DNA from: Actinoplanes sp. N902-109
GTDB taxonomy: Bacteria > Actinomycetota > Actinomycetes > Mycobacteriales > Micromonosporaceae
Assembly: GCF_000389965.1 (NCBI RefSeq)
Contig: NC_021191.1
Coordinates: 1,737,501-1,801,500 of the forward strand
DNA: 64,000 nt
Reading direction: 5' to 3'
Position numbers and translations under genes: made by a program. Position 1 is the stretch's first letter. Every line of letters starts with the position of its first letter. A model generated the notes under the pieces. It saw nothing but the letters and a program-made list of their open reading frames with translations. It was not told where the DNA came from and ran no database searches. This document shows positions 17,878-25,551 of this stretch, one piece after another.

Positions 17878-19838
17878 CGGACCCGGTGGACGACAAGGAC
17901 CGCCGCGCGGCGCGGGGCGGAGATGGCGGGCCGGGCAAGGCGACCGGCAAGCGGGCAGCACAGCCAGGACGCAGTGGTGCGGCAGCACAGCCGGGACGCA
18001 GCGGTGCGGCAGCACAGTCGGGACATAGCGGTGCGGCAGCACAGTCGGGACGTAGCGGCGTCGCAGCACAGCCAGGACGTGCTGGTGCGGCAGCACAGCC
18101 GGGACGTGCTGGTGCGGCGGGACAGTCCAGCCGCGGTGGTGCGGCGGCGCAGCGCCGGGATGTCCCGCAGGGTCGGGATGCCGCCAAGCAGGTGAACATG
18201 CGCGGCGAGGCGGTCGGCAGGCGCGCCCGCACCTGGCGGAGCACCGCGGCCGGCGCGCCCGGTGCCGGTGGCCGAAGCGGCGCCGGAGCAAGCCGGAGCG
18301 GCGCCGGCGCGAGCCGGAGCGCTGAGGAAAGCCGTGGCGCGAGCACGCGCGGCACGACCGGACCCGGTGCCGGTGGCCGGAGCGGCGCCGGCGCGAGCCG
18401 GAGCGCTGAGGAAAGCCGTGGCGCGAGCACGCGCGGCACGACCGGACGCGGCGGGTCGGGCGCGGGCACGGGCGCCCCGGGTGCGGCGGCACGCGGCGGG
18501 TCGGGCGCGGGTGCGCGAGGTGTCGCGGCGCGCGGCGGGCCGGGCCTGGGCGCACGAGCTGGGGCTGCGCGTGGCGGGCCGGGCACTGGTGCGCATGGCG
18601 GACCGGGCGCGGTTGTGCGCGGTGGGTCGGGTGCGGCTGTGCGCGGTGGGTCGGGTGCGATTGTGCGCGGTGGGTCGGGTGCGGGTGCTGGGGGCGGCGC
18701 GCGGGGTGCGGACCGCGATGATCAGCGGCTCAGTGCGGGCGAGCGGAACGCGCAGCGACGGCAGGAGCGGCAGGCCGCGAAGCGGCAGGAGGCTGCGGAG
18801 CAGCGGGCCGGTCGGCCGGGCGGCGGAGCGAAGCGGCGGCCGCTGGACAGCGCGAAGCGCGGGCAAGGCGCGCAGCGCCGCCCGGAGCGTGCTCCGGCCG
18901 TACCCCAGGAACCGGGTCGGCACCGGCACAAGGCCGCGACGCCGCAGGGGCCGGCGGACGACGTGTATCGCGCCGGTTTCGCGTGTTTTGTCGGCAGGCC
19001 CAACGCCGGCAAGTCGACGCTGACGAACGCGATCATCGGGCAGAAGATCGCGATCACCTCGAACAAGCCGCAGACCACCCGGCACGTCATCCGGGGCGTG
19101 CTGCACCAGGAGAACGCGCAGCTCGTGCTGGTCGACACGCCGGGGCTGCACCGGCCGCGGACGCTGCTGGGGGAGCGGCTCAACGATCTCGTGCGGGAGA
19201 CCTGGAGCGAGGTCGACGTGATCGGGGTGTGCTTCCCGGCGGACGAGCCGGTGGGGGCCGGGGACCGGTTCATCTCGACCGAGGTCGCCGAGCTCAAGGC
19301 CACCGTGATCGCCGTGGTGACCAAGGTCGACCTGGTGGATCCGGCGACGCTGGCCGAGCGGCTGCTGGCGGTCAGCAAGCTGTACGACTTCGCCGCCGTC
19401 GTGCCGGTCAGCGCGGTGTCCGGGCATCAGGTGGAGACGCTGGTCGACGTGCTGGTGCGGCACCTGCCGGAGTCGCCGCCGCTGTACCCGGACGACGTGC
19501 TGACCGAGGAGCCCGAGCAGGTGCTGATCGGCGAGCTGATCCGGGAGGCCGCGCTGGAGGGGGTGCGGGAGGAGTTGCCGCACTCGATCGCGGTGCTCGT
19601 CGAGGAGATGATCCCCGAGGGCGGGCTCACCAAGATCTACGCCAACGTGTACGTCGAACGGGACAGCCAGAAATCGATCGTCATCGGCACCCGGGGCGCC
19701 CGGTTGAAGGATGTGGGCACCAAGGCGCGCGCCGAGATCGAGGCGTTGCTGGGCCGGAAAATCTATCTGGACCTGCATGTTCGGGTGGCCAAGGAGTGGC
19801 AGCGGGACCCCAAGCAGCTGCGCCGGCTCGGCTTCTGA
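17874..19838 (+). CDS. era: GTPase Era with long repetitive N-terminal extension
   Basis: 654 codons from GTG 17874 (GTGA overlap). The last 290 residues are a normal Era: G1 GRPNAGKS (374-381), QTTR, DTPG, TKVD, and a C-terminal KH domain (VIGTRGARLKDVGTKARAEIE). It binds 16S rRNA during 30S assembly. The first 363 residues are low complexity: seven 9-residue units of the QPGRSGAAA type, then Arg/Gly/Ser/Ala-rich repeats, then a charged Arg/Gln/Glu stretch (ERNAQRRQERQAAKRQEAAEQR). The extension is very basic and likely disordered. GTG 18963 (codon 364) would give a canonical 291-residue Era, so the true start needs proof. Confidence 0.88.
   Translation: MTDPVDDKDRRAARGGDGGPGKATGKRAAQPGRSGAAAQPGRSGAAAQSGHSGAAAQSGRSGVAAQPGRAGAAAQPGRAGAAGQSSRGGAAAQRRDVPQGRDAAKQVNMRGEAVGRRARTWRSTAAGAPGAGGRSGAGASRSGAGASRSAEESRGASTRGTTGPGAGGRSGAGASRSAEESRGASTRGTTGRGGSGAGTGAPGAAARGGSGAGARGVAARGGPGLGARAGAARGGPGTGAHGGPGAVVRGGSGAAVRGGSGAIVRGGSGAGAGGGARGADRDDQRLSAGERNAQRRQERQAAKRQEAAEQRAGRPGGGAKRRPLDSAKRGQGAQRRPERAPAVPQEPGRHRHKAATPQGPADDVYRAGFACFVGRPNAGKSTLTNAIIGQKIAITSNKPQTTRHVIRGVLHQENAQLVLVDTPGLHRPRTLLGERLNDLVRETWSEVDVIGVCFPADEPVGAGDRFISTEVAELKATVIAVVTKVDLVDPATLAERLLAVSKLYDFAAVVPVSAVSGHQVETLVDVLVRHLPESPPLYPDDVLTEEPEQVLIGELIREAALEGVREELPHSIAVLVEEMIPEGGLTKIYANVYVERDSQKSIVIGTRGARLKDVGTKARAEIEALLGRKIYLDLHVRVAKEWQRDPKQLRRLGF
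17956..18152 (+). repeat. 27-bp tandem repeats inside era
   Basis: About seven imperfect copies of a 27-nt unit, each encoding nine residues of the QPGRSGAAA type. The reading frame is kept in every copy, and most substitutions are silent or conservative. Confidence 0.85.
18301..18446 (+). repeat. 62-bp direct repeat inside era
   Basis: The 62 nt at 18301-18362 recur without visible change at 18385-18446, encoding GAGASRSAEESRGASTRGTTG twice. The spacing of 84 bp (28 codons) keeps frame, pointing to recent duplication. Further 24-nt repeats (GGSGA-type) follow at about 18615-18690. Confidence 0.85.
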
Positions 19839-19923
19839 AGAGATTTTGATCCATTTAGACGGGTGTTGTGGTCTTCTTCACGCGCGGTGGCGACTGTCGG
19901 GAACATCCGATAAGTCATGACGC

Positions 19924-20973
19924 ATGCGAAACCGGTACCTCGATCTGCTGCGCGCCATGGCGATCGTCCGGGTCGTCGTCTACCACTCCACCGGCTGGGC
20001 CGCGCTCACCGTCGCGCTGCCCGCGATGTCGGTGATGTTCGCGCTGGGCGGCTCGCTGATGGCGGCCTCGATCGACAGGTCGGGGCCGCTGGCGGTGGAA
20101 CGGCGGCTGCGCCGGCTGCTGCCCTCACTGTGGGCGATCGGCGTCATCGCGGTGCCGGCGATGCTGCTGACCGGGCTCGCCTGGGACTGGAAGGTGCTCT
20201 ACTGGGCCTTCCCGGTGCAGGACCCGCCGGCCAACGGCTGGGGCTCGATGGCCCTGAGCGCCACCTGGTACCTGCGCGACTTCCTCTGGCTCGTGCTGCT
20301 GTCCCCGCTCCTGCTGCCGCTCTTCCGGCGCTTCCCGGTGGCGGCTGTGGCCGTACCGTACGGCGCTCTCGCGGTCCTGACCCTCACCCGGCTGACGCCG
20401 CACCCGATCGTGCACGACATGGCCCTGTACGGCGGGGCGTGGCTGCTCGGCTTCGCCCATCACGACGGCCTGCTGCGCCGGCTCGACCGCCGGAAACTCG
20501 TCGCTGCTGCCGGGTTGCTCGCCGTCGCCGGCGCGGCCTGGATCGGCACCCACCCCGGACCCCGCGGGTACGACCTCAACGACATCCCGCTCGGCAACGC
20601 GCTCTGGTCGGCGGGGTTCATCCTGATCGTCCTCGGTTTCGCCCCGGCCGCCACCGCCCGACGAGCCAGTCGCCTGGTGCAGATCCTGAACGCCCGGGCC
20701 TTGACGATCTATCTGTGGCACGTGCCGATCGTCGTCGGGGTCACCAAGTGGGGCGAGGCGCACGGCCTGCCCACCCGCGGCTGGGACGGCATCGGCTGGC
20801 GGCTCGTGGTGATCGTCGCGCTGGTGACGCTGGCGGTGCTGCTGGTCGGCTGGGTGGAGGACGTCGCCGGGGGCCGGGCCCCCCGCCTGCTGCCCGGCAC
20901 CCGCCGCCCCCGCAGCGCCCCCGTCTCACCCGCCGTGCCCGCCGCGGTGGCCGAGCCGGTCAGGACCCCATGA
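19924..20973 (+). CDS. Membrane acyltransferase, acyltransferase 3 (OafA/YrhL-like) type
   Basis: 349 residues with about ten hydrophobic segments. The N-terminus MRNRYLDLLRAMAIVRVVVYHSTGW contains the R-x10-H pattern of acyltransferase-3 proteins, which move acyl groups across the membrane onto sugars, glycans or lipids. A later segment NARALTIYLWHVP matches the conserved LTIYLWH helix. The substrate is unknown. It lies between era and recO, which are adjacent in other actinobacteria, so it and the next gene are an insertion in the operon. It ends 14 bp into the convergent lipoprotein gene. Confidence 0.88.
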   Translation: MRNRYLDLLRAMAIVRVVVYHSTGWAALTVALPAMSVMFALGGSLMAASIDRSGPLAVERRLRRLLPSLWAIGVIAVPAMLLTGLAWDWKVLYWAFPVQDPPANGWGSMALSATWYLRDFLWLVLLSPLLLPLFRRFPVAAVAVPYGALAVLTLTRLTPHPIVHDMALYGGAWLLGFAHHDGLLRRLDRRKLVAAAGLLAVAGAAWIGTHPGPRGYDLNDIPLGNALWSAGFILIVLGFAPAATARRASRLVQILNARALTIYLWHVPIVVGVTKWGEAHGLPTRGWDGIGWRLVVIVALVTLAVLLVGWVEDVAGGRAPRLLPGTRRPRSAPVSPAVPAAVAEPVRTP

Positions 20974-21727
20974 CCTTGATATTGCCGTTCGAGGTGTGCA
21001 CGTCGATCACGTTCGCGGCCCCGGCGTCGGCGCGCAGGTTGGTGTGGAAGTCGCCGTTGCCGACGTCATCGCGTACCTGGTAGTCGCCGTTGGGCACGAC
21101 CAGCTCGACGTTGCCGTTGGTGGTGTGCGCGCGCACCGAAGCGGCCTGCACGAGCTGCAGCTTCACGTTGCCGGACCGGGTCTCCGTGCTGACCGGCCGG
21201 CCCCCGGTCAGCTGGAAGCCCTCGATGTTGCCGGAGGTGGCGGCCAGCGTCGCCGGGCCGCTCAGCGCGTGGGCCACGATGTTGCCCGCGGTGGCCCGGG
21301 CGGTGACGGCGCCGGTGATCCGGTCGAGCCGGATGTTGCCGGAGGTCACGCTTACGTCGGCGGTGCCGACCTCGGCCAGGGCCAGCCCGCCGGACCGCAG
21401 GCCGCCGCGGACGGTCACCCCGGTGGGGGCTTGAATCTCGTACGAGACGGAGCAGTTGCTCCCGCAGCTCGTGTCGACGGTGAGCGTGCTGCCGGAGACC
21501 GAGTACGACCGCCCGGGGTCGTGCCCGTTGGAGCGGACCACCCGCTTGATCCGGGTCGCGGTGCCCGCCGCCGTGCTGATCGAGACGTCCCCGCTGCCGC
21601 CGCTCACCACGATCTCGGTGATCTTCGCCTGCTCGGTGTCGTCATAGGTCAGCCTGGCGCCGATCCCCCCGTCGCACCCGGCGAGCACGACGGCGGCCGC
21701 GGCAACGATCAGCAGTTTCGCCTTCAT
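20960..21727 (-). CDS. DUF4097-type beta-helix lipoprotein
   Basis: 255 residues from ATG 21727; an upstream TTG at 21733 is less likely. The signal AKLLIVAAAAVVLAGC ends in a lipobox Cys, so it is a lipoprotein. The body is a regular repeat of short beta strands with SGN/TNGN turns (VSVTSGNIRLDRI, ATAGNIVAH, ATSGNIEGF, ETRSGNVKL, TTNGNVELV, TSNGNIKVM), which predicts a right-handed beta-solenoid as in DUF4097/DUF4098 adhesin-like proteins. Two Cys (TSCGSNCS) may pair. Function is unknown; a cell-envelope stress or adhesin role is often proposed. Confidence 0.85.
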   Translation of the reverse strand: MKAKLLIVAAAAVVLAGCDGGIGARLTYDDTEQAKITEIVVSGGSGDVSISTAAGTATRIKRVVRSNGHDPGRSYSVSGSTLTVDTSCGSNCSVSYEIQAPTGVTVRGGLRSGGLALAEVGTADVSVTSGNIRLDRITGAVTARATAGNIVAHALSGPATLAATSGNIEGFQLTGGRPVSTETRSGNVKLQLVQAASVRAHTTNGNVELVVPNGDYQVRDDVGNGDFHTNLRADAGAANVIDVHTSNGNIKVMGS

Positions 21728-21805
21728 GGACAAGACGCTAGGAGCCCCGCCGTCCGGGGACCATCAGTCCCTTCACTGAGACGACCCTGAGATCCCCCTC
21801 AGGGT

Positions 21806-22609
21806 ATGTCGGACCCCTGCGCAAGAATGTGTTCCGTGCCCACCGGATACCGACGTCAGCTCTACCGCGACGACGCGGTGGTGCTGCGCGTGCAGAAGCT
21901 GGGCGAGAGCGACCGGATCATCACCCTGCTGACCCGCCGGCACGGCCGGCTGCGTGCGGTCGCCAAGGGTGTGCGGCGCACGATGAGCAAGTTCGGCGGC
22001 CGGTTGGAGCCGTTCGGGCACATCGACCTGCAGCTCGCCGGGTCGCCCGAGGGGGTGGGCAGCAGCCTGCACTCGATCAGCCAGGTCGAGGGTCTCGCGC
22101 TCTACGGCAAGAATTTCCTCGCCGACTACCCGCGCTACACCGCGGCCAGCGCCATCGCCGAGACCGCCGAGCGGCTGACCCCGGTGGAACGCGAGCCGGC
22201 GCTGCGGATGTTCCAGCTGACCCTGGGCGCGCTCAAGGCCCTGGCGGTCGGCGAGCACGCCACCAGCCTGGTGCTCGACGCCTATCTGCTGCGCGGCATG
22301 GCCTCGGCGGGCTGGGCCCCGGCGATCGCCGGGTGCGCGGTCTGCGGCACCCCCGGCCCGCACGGCGCGTTCTCGGTGCCCGCCGGCGGTTCGGTCTGCC
22401 CCGACTGCCGGCCCCCGGGGGCGGCCCACCCCGCCCCGGCGACGCTCGGCCTGATGGCCGCCCTGACCACGGGTGACTGGCCGTTGGCGGACGGCTCCGA
22501 CCCTTCCGTACGACGTGAGTGCAGCGGCCTGGTCGCCGCCCACCTCCAGTGGCACATGGAGCGCAATCTGCGCGCCCTTCCCCTAGTCGACCGACGGGAG
22601 CCTTCGTGA
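21806..22609 (+). CDS. recO: DNA repair protein RecO
   Basis: 267 codons from ATG 21806; GTG 21836 is an alternative that would give 257 residues and a start closer to homologues (YRDDAVVLRVQKLGESDRIITLL). The N-terminal OB fold contains VAKGVRRTMSKFGGRLEPF. The C-terminal part has a zinc site CAVCG...CPDC. RecO loads RecA with RecR and anneals ssDNA in gap repair. The stop overlaps uppS by 4 bp (GTGA), the same order as in M. tuberculosis Rv2362c-Rv2361c. Confidence 0.95.
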   Translation: MSDPCARMCSVPTGYRRQLYRDDAVVLRVQKLGESDRIITLLTRRHGRLRAVAKGVRRTMSKFGGRLEPFGHIDLQLAGSPEGVGSSLHSISQVEGLALYGKNFLADYPRYTAASAIAETAERLTPVEREPALRMFQLTLGALKALAVGEHATSLVLDAYLLRGMASAGWAPAIAGCAVCGTPGPHGAFSVPAGGSVCPDCRPPGAAHPAPATLGLMAALTTGDWPLADGSDPSVRRECSGLVAAHLQWHMERNLRALPLVDRREPS

Positions 22610-23388
22610 GCCGTCCGCCCACGCCGCACATCTCCGGCGCCACCCCGCCCAGCCTGCCCAAGGAAGCGCTGCCCAAGCACGTGGCGCTGGTGATGGACGG
22701 CAACGGCCGGTGGGCCAAGGAGCGTGGCCTGTCCCGCACCAAGGGCCACGAGCAGGGCGAGCACTCGCTGTTCGACACCATCGAGGGCGCGCTGGAGATC
22801 GGCATCCCCTACCTCTCGGCGTATGCGTTCTCCACCGAGAACTGGAAGCGCTCGCCCGAGGAGGTCCGTTTCCTGATGGGCTTCAACCGCGACGTCATCC
22901 ACCGCCGCCGCGACGAGCTCACCGATCTGGGCGTCCGGGTGGTCTGGTCGGGCCGCACCGGCCGGCTGTGGAAGAGCGTGATCTCCGAGCTGCAGACCGC
23001 CGAGGAGCAGTCCCGCAAGAACACCAAGCTGACCCTGCAGTTCTGCGTCAACTACGGCGGCCAGGCCGAGATCGCCGACGCGACCGCCGCCATCGCCCGG
23101 GACGTGGCGGCCGGCAAGCTCAAGCCGGACAAGATCAACGAGAAGACGATCCAGCGTTACCTCTACCATCCCGAGATCCCGGACGTGGACCTCTTCCTGC
23201 GCCCCTCCGGCGAGCAGCGCACCTCCAACTTCCTGCTGTGGCAGTCGGCGTACGCCGAGCTGGTCTTCCTCGACACGCTCTGGCCCGACTTCGACCGCCG
23301 CCATCTCTGGTACGCCTGCGAGCTCTACGCCCGGCGCGACCGTCGCTTCGGCGGGGCCATCCCCAACCCCGTCGCCCCGCCCACGTGA
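22606..23388 (+). CDS. uppS: Isoprenyl transferase (undecaprenyl/decaprenyl diphosphate synthase)
   Basis: 260 residues from GTG 22606. The active-site block VMDGNGRWAKERGLSRTKGH (Asp, Arg and His residues for diphosphate binding) is at about 29-48, FSTENWKRS at about 76-84, and the RPSGEQRTSNFLLWQ..YAEL block near 203-222. It builds the long-chain Z-polyprenyl carrier for peptidoglycan and arabinogalactan-type polymers. It is translationally coupled to recO upstream and to the phosphatase downstream (GTGA). Confidence 0.96.
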   Translation: MSRPPTPHISGATPPSLPKEALPKHVALVMDGNGRWAKERGLSRTKGHEQGEHSLFDTIEGALEIGIPYLSAYAFSTENWKRSPEEVRFLMGFNRDVIHRRRDELTDLGVRVVWSGRTGRLWKSVISELQTAEEQSRKNTKLTLQFCVNYGGQAEIADATAAIARDVAAGKLKPDKINEKTIQRYLYHPEIPDVDLFLRPSGEQRTSNFLLWQSAYAELVFLDTLWPDFDRRHLWYACELYARRDRRFGGAIPNPVAPPT

Positions 23389-23944
23389 CCCGCTGGCTCT
23401 ACCTGGCCCGGCACGGCGACGCGGCCGAGGGCGGCGGCCTGACCCGGGCGGGCCGCCAGCAAGCCGAGCTGCTGGCCCGCCGCCTGTCCACCGTGCCGCT
23501 CACCGAGGTCGTCCACAGCCCCGAGCAACGCGCTGTGGAGACGGCCGCAGCCCTGGCCCGCCCGGCCGAGCAGTGGGCGGCGGCGGGCGACTACGTGCCG
23601 TACGCCCCCGCCGACCATGGCGGCTTCCTCGACGGCTGCACCGACGCCGAACTCTCGGCGGGGGCCCGCTGGGCGGCCGAGGCCCTGGCCCGCTTCGCCA
23701 CCCCGCGGAAGCCGACCGCCACGACCTCGTCATCACGCACGCCTTCCTGGTCGCGTGGTTCGTCCGCGACGCCCTGGGCGCACCCCCGGAGCGCTGGCTC
23801 GGCCTCAACACCGCCAACTGCGCCCTGACGATCATCCGCTACGCCCCGGGCCGTCCGGCCGCGCTGGTCCAGTTCAACGACCTGGCCCACCTGCCGCCGG
23901 AGCTGCGCTGGACCGGCTTCTCCGCCCCGATCGTCCCGACCTGA
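23385..23944 (+). pseudogene. Histidine phosphatase family gene with one frameshift
   Basis: Starts at GTG 23385 with LYLARHGDAAEGGGLTRAGRQQAELLARRL, the RHG phosphohistidine motif, and HSPEQRAVETA. After ARFATP at about 23705 the frame must change to continue as AEADRHDLVITHAFLVAWFVRDALG..NTANCALTIIRY, which contains the second catalytic His. Restoring one C to the CCCC run at about 23700 gives a complete 187-residue protein. All key residues are intact, so a sequencing error is at least as likely as a real mutation. The substrate is unknown. Confidence 0.8.
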
Positions 23945-23959
23945 AAAAGATCCGCCTAT

Positions 23960-23982
23960 CTAGTTGCCCGACTACTAGTCGT
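23960..23982. promoter_or_regulatory. Inverted-repeat operator upstream of vapBC
   Basis: CTAGT (23960-23964) and ACTAGTCGT (23974-23982) form spaced inverted half-sites. A closely similar arrangement lies in front of the orphan vapB (32202-32227), which supports a shared VapB binding site. Confidence 0.55.
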
Positions 23983-24089
23983 CTGTATAGCCTCTACCTC
24001 GTTCGGGGGGCGTCGATGTCGCCGTCCTCGCCACGTGTCGAACGATGGGAGATATAGCCTTGGGTGCAGTCGTATATGCGGAGGCTGCC

Positions 24090-24299
24090 GTGACCAAAAC
24101 GCTCATCGATCTCGATGACGATGCCCTCGCCGCAGCCGCGGCTTTCTTCGGTACGAAGTCGAAGAAAGACACCGTCAACGCCGCGCTGCGGGAGGTGGCG
24201 TTGCGCGATCGTCGCGGCCGGGGCTTTGACCGGCTGGCGGAGCGCGGTGCTGCGGGGCAGTTCGACACCTTGCTGGGCAAGCCCGGGGGTCTGCCGTGA
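24090..24299 (+). CDS. vapB: VapB-type antitoxin
   Basis: 69 residues from GTG 24090, with GGAGG 5 nt upstream; an in-frame ATG at 24045 lacks a ribosome site. It has TLIDLDDDALAAAAAFFGTKSKKDTVNAALREV, a ribbon-helix-helix DNA-binding region typical of VapB, and a C-terminal tail (AGQFDTLLGKPGG) that would plug the toxin. It overlaps vapC by 4 bp (GTGA). It should repress its own operon together with the toxin. Confidence 0.9.
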   Translation: MTKTLIDLDDDALAAAAAFFGTKSKKDTVNAALREVALRDRRGRGFDRLAERGAAGQFDTLLGKPGGLP

Positions 24300-24721
24300 G
24301 TGCAACCCGGTTCCTTGTCGACAAGAGCGCGTTTTCCCGCCTTGCGAGCAACCCTCAAGTCGCCGGGCTGTGGCGCGAGTTCGCAGTCAGCGGCATCCTG
24401 GGCATCTGTCCCGTGACTGAGCTCGAAATTCTCTTCAGCGCCCGCTCCAAGGCGGACCGCAACGATCTTCGCTCCGAGCTGCAGGACACCTATGCCTGGG
24501 TCGTGATGCCCGACCAGGTGTATGCGAGAGCGCTGGAGATCCAGGCGGCGCTGACCGACCGGGGAACGCATCGTTCGGCCGGTCCGGTGGATCTTCTGGT
24601 GGCCGCCACTGCTGAACTGGAAGGCCTCACGCTGCTGCACTACGACGCTGACTTCGCTGCGGTTGCCGAGGTGACGGGACAGCGCGTCCAGTGGGTCGCG
24701 GAGCCCGGCAGCGTTGATTAG
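24296..24721 (+). CDS. vapC: VapC toxin, PIN-domain ribonuclease
   Basis: 141 residues. The PIN acidic residues are visible in FLVDKSAF (Asp), TELEILFSA (Glu), GPVDLLVAATAE (Asp) and YDADFAAV (Asp). Such toxins cleave tRNA or rRNA when the antitoxin is degraded; the RNA target cannot be predicted from sequence. It starts at GTG 24296 inside the vapB stop codon. Confidence 0.9.
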   Translation: MSATRFLVDKSAFSRLASNPQVAGLWREFAVSGILGICPVTELEILFSARSKADRNDLRSELQDTYAWVVMPDQVYARALEIQAALTDRGTHRSAGPVDLLVAATAELEGLTLLHYDADFAAVAEVTGQRVQWVAEPGSVD

Positions 24722-24830
24722 CCTGCCGCCGGGCACATCGTCGGTGGGACATCCTGCTCGGATGGTTTCGGCGGCGCGGCGGTCGGGCACGTCAAAGGTA
24801 AGACATTGACGATCGACGAGGAGGGCTCCG

Positions 24831-25046
24831 ATGGCCGAGCACGACGTCACCCGCAGCAGCAAGACCGGCAAGTTCGTCAAGGAGAGCACCGCCGAGCGGT
24901 CGCCGCAGACCACCACCAAGGAACACGTGGGCGGGTCCGTGGACAAGGGCGACCACACGGTGAACCGCAGCTCGAAGACCGGGAAGTTCGTCACCGACAC
25001 GACGGCTGAGCTGCACTCCTCGACCACCGAGACGCAGCACGTCTGA
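24831..25046 (+). CDS. Small hydrophilic protein with two SSKTGKFV repeats
   Basis: 71 residues, good ribosome site (GAGGAGG) before ATG 24831. The motif RSSKTGKFV occurs at residues 7-15 and again at 45-53, each followed by a Thr/Glu-rich segment. It has no membrane segment and no cysteine. Similar short KTGKFV proteins are common in actinobacteria, but I know of no proven function. Confidence 0.8.
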   Translation: MAEHDVTRSSKTGKFVKESTAERSPQTTTKEHVGGSVDKGDHTVNRSSKTGKFVTDTTAELHSSTTETQHV

Positions 25047-25053
25047 CCGCCGC

Positions 25054-25551
25054 TCAGGCGTGGTCGGCGCAGCAGGGCGTCGGGTTGCGGGTCTCGAACG
25101 GCACCAATGTGCTGCCGGCCGCGGGCATCGTGATCAGCACCAGTTCGCCGCCACGCCACAGGGGACGGACGTGGTCGTCTGTTCGTACCGTCAGGGCCGG
25201 GTCGGCCGGGCCGGTGCCCAGGATCTCGACCCGGTCGATCGCGCTCAGTTCGAGGATCTCGCGCACCGTGAGATCGCCGAGCAGGGCAGCCGAGCCGGGG
25301 AAGACGACCGCGCGACCCTCGCCCAGCGGGGCGGCGCAGGGCGGCAGTTCGAGCTGCGGAGCCGTCGCGAACACCAGTGACCAGGCCACCTGCGGCGCAG
25401 GCGTACGGACCAGGTGGGTGCAGGCCAGCAGCGGCGCCGGCGCCACCGAGGCGAGCCAGTGTTCCGCGGTGACGATGTCGCGATGACCCAGGCTGACCTC
25501 GAGGACCGGTAGTCCGTCGAGGTCGGCCAGGGCCGGGACGGGAGTCGTCAC
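25054..25551 (-). CDS. Conserved protein of unknown function coupled to the PHP gene
   Basis: 165 residues from GTG 25551, overlapping the PHP gene stop by 4 bp, so it is translated with it. It has no membrane segment or signal. It ends in NPTPCCADHA, with two adjacent cysteines and a histidine that could bind metal. The internal pattern (VREILELSAIDRVEILGTGPADPALTVRTDDH) is not a family I recognise. Coupling suggests a role with the PHP phosphoesterase. Confidence 0.7.
   Translation of the reverse strand: MTTPVPALADLDGLPVLEVSLGHRDIVTAEHWLASVAPAPLLACTHLVRTPAPQVAWSLVFATAPQLELPPCAAPLGEGRAVVFPGSAALLGDLTVREILELSAIDRVEILGTGPADPALTVRTDDHVRPLWRGGELVLITMPAAGSTLVPFETRNPTPCCADHA

Noticed and set aside
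17956..18152. Short regular repeats considered as a CRISPR array
   Set aside because: Units are contiguous 27-mers without spacers and keep the era reading frame.
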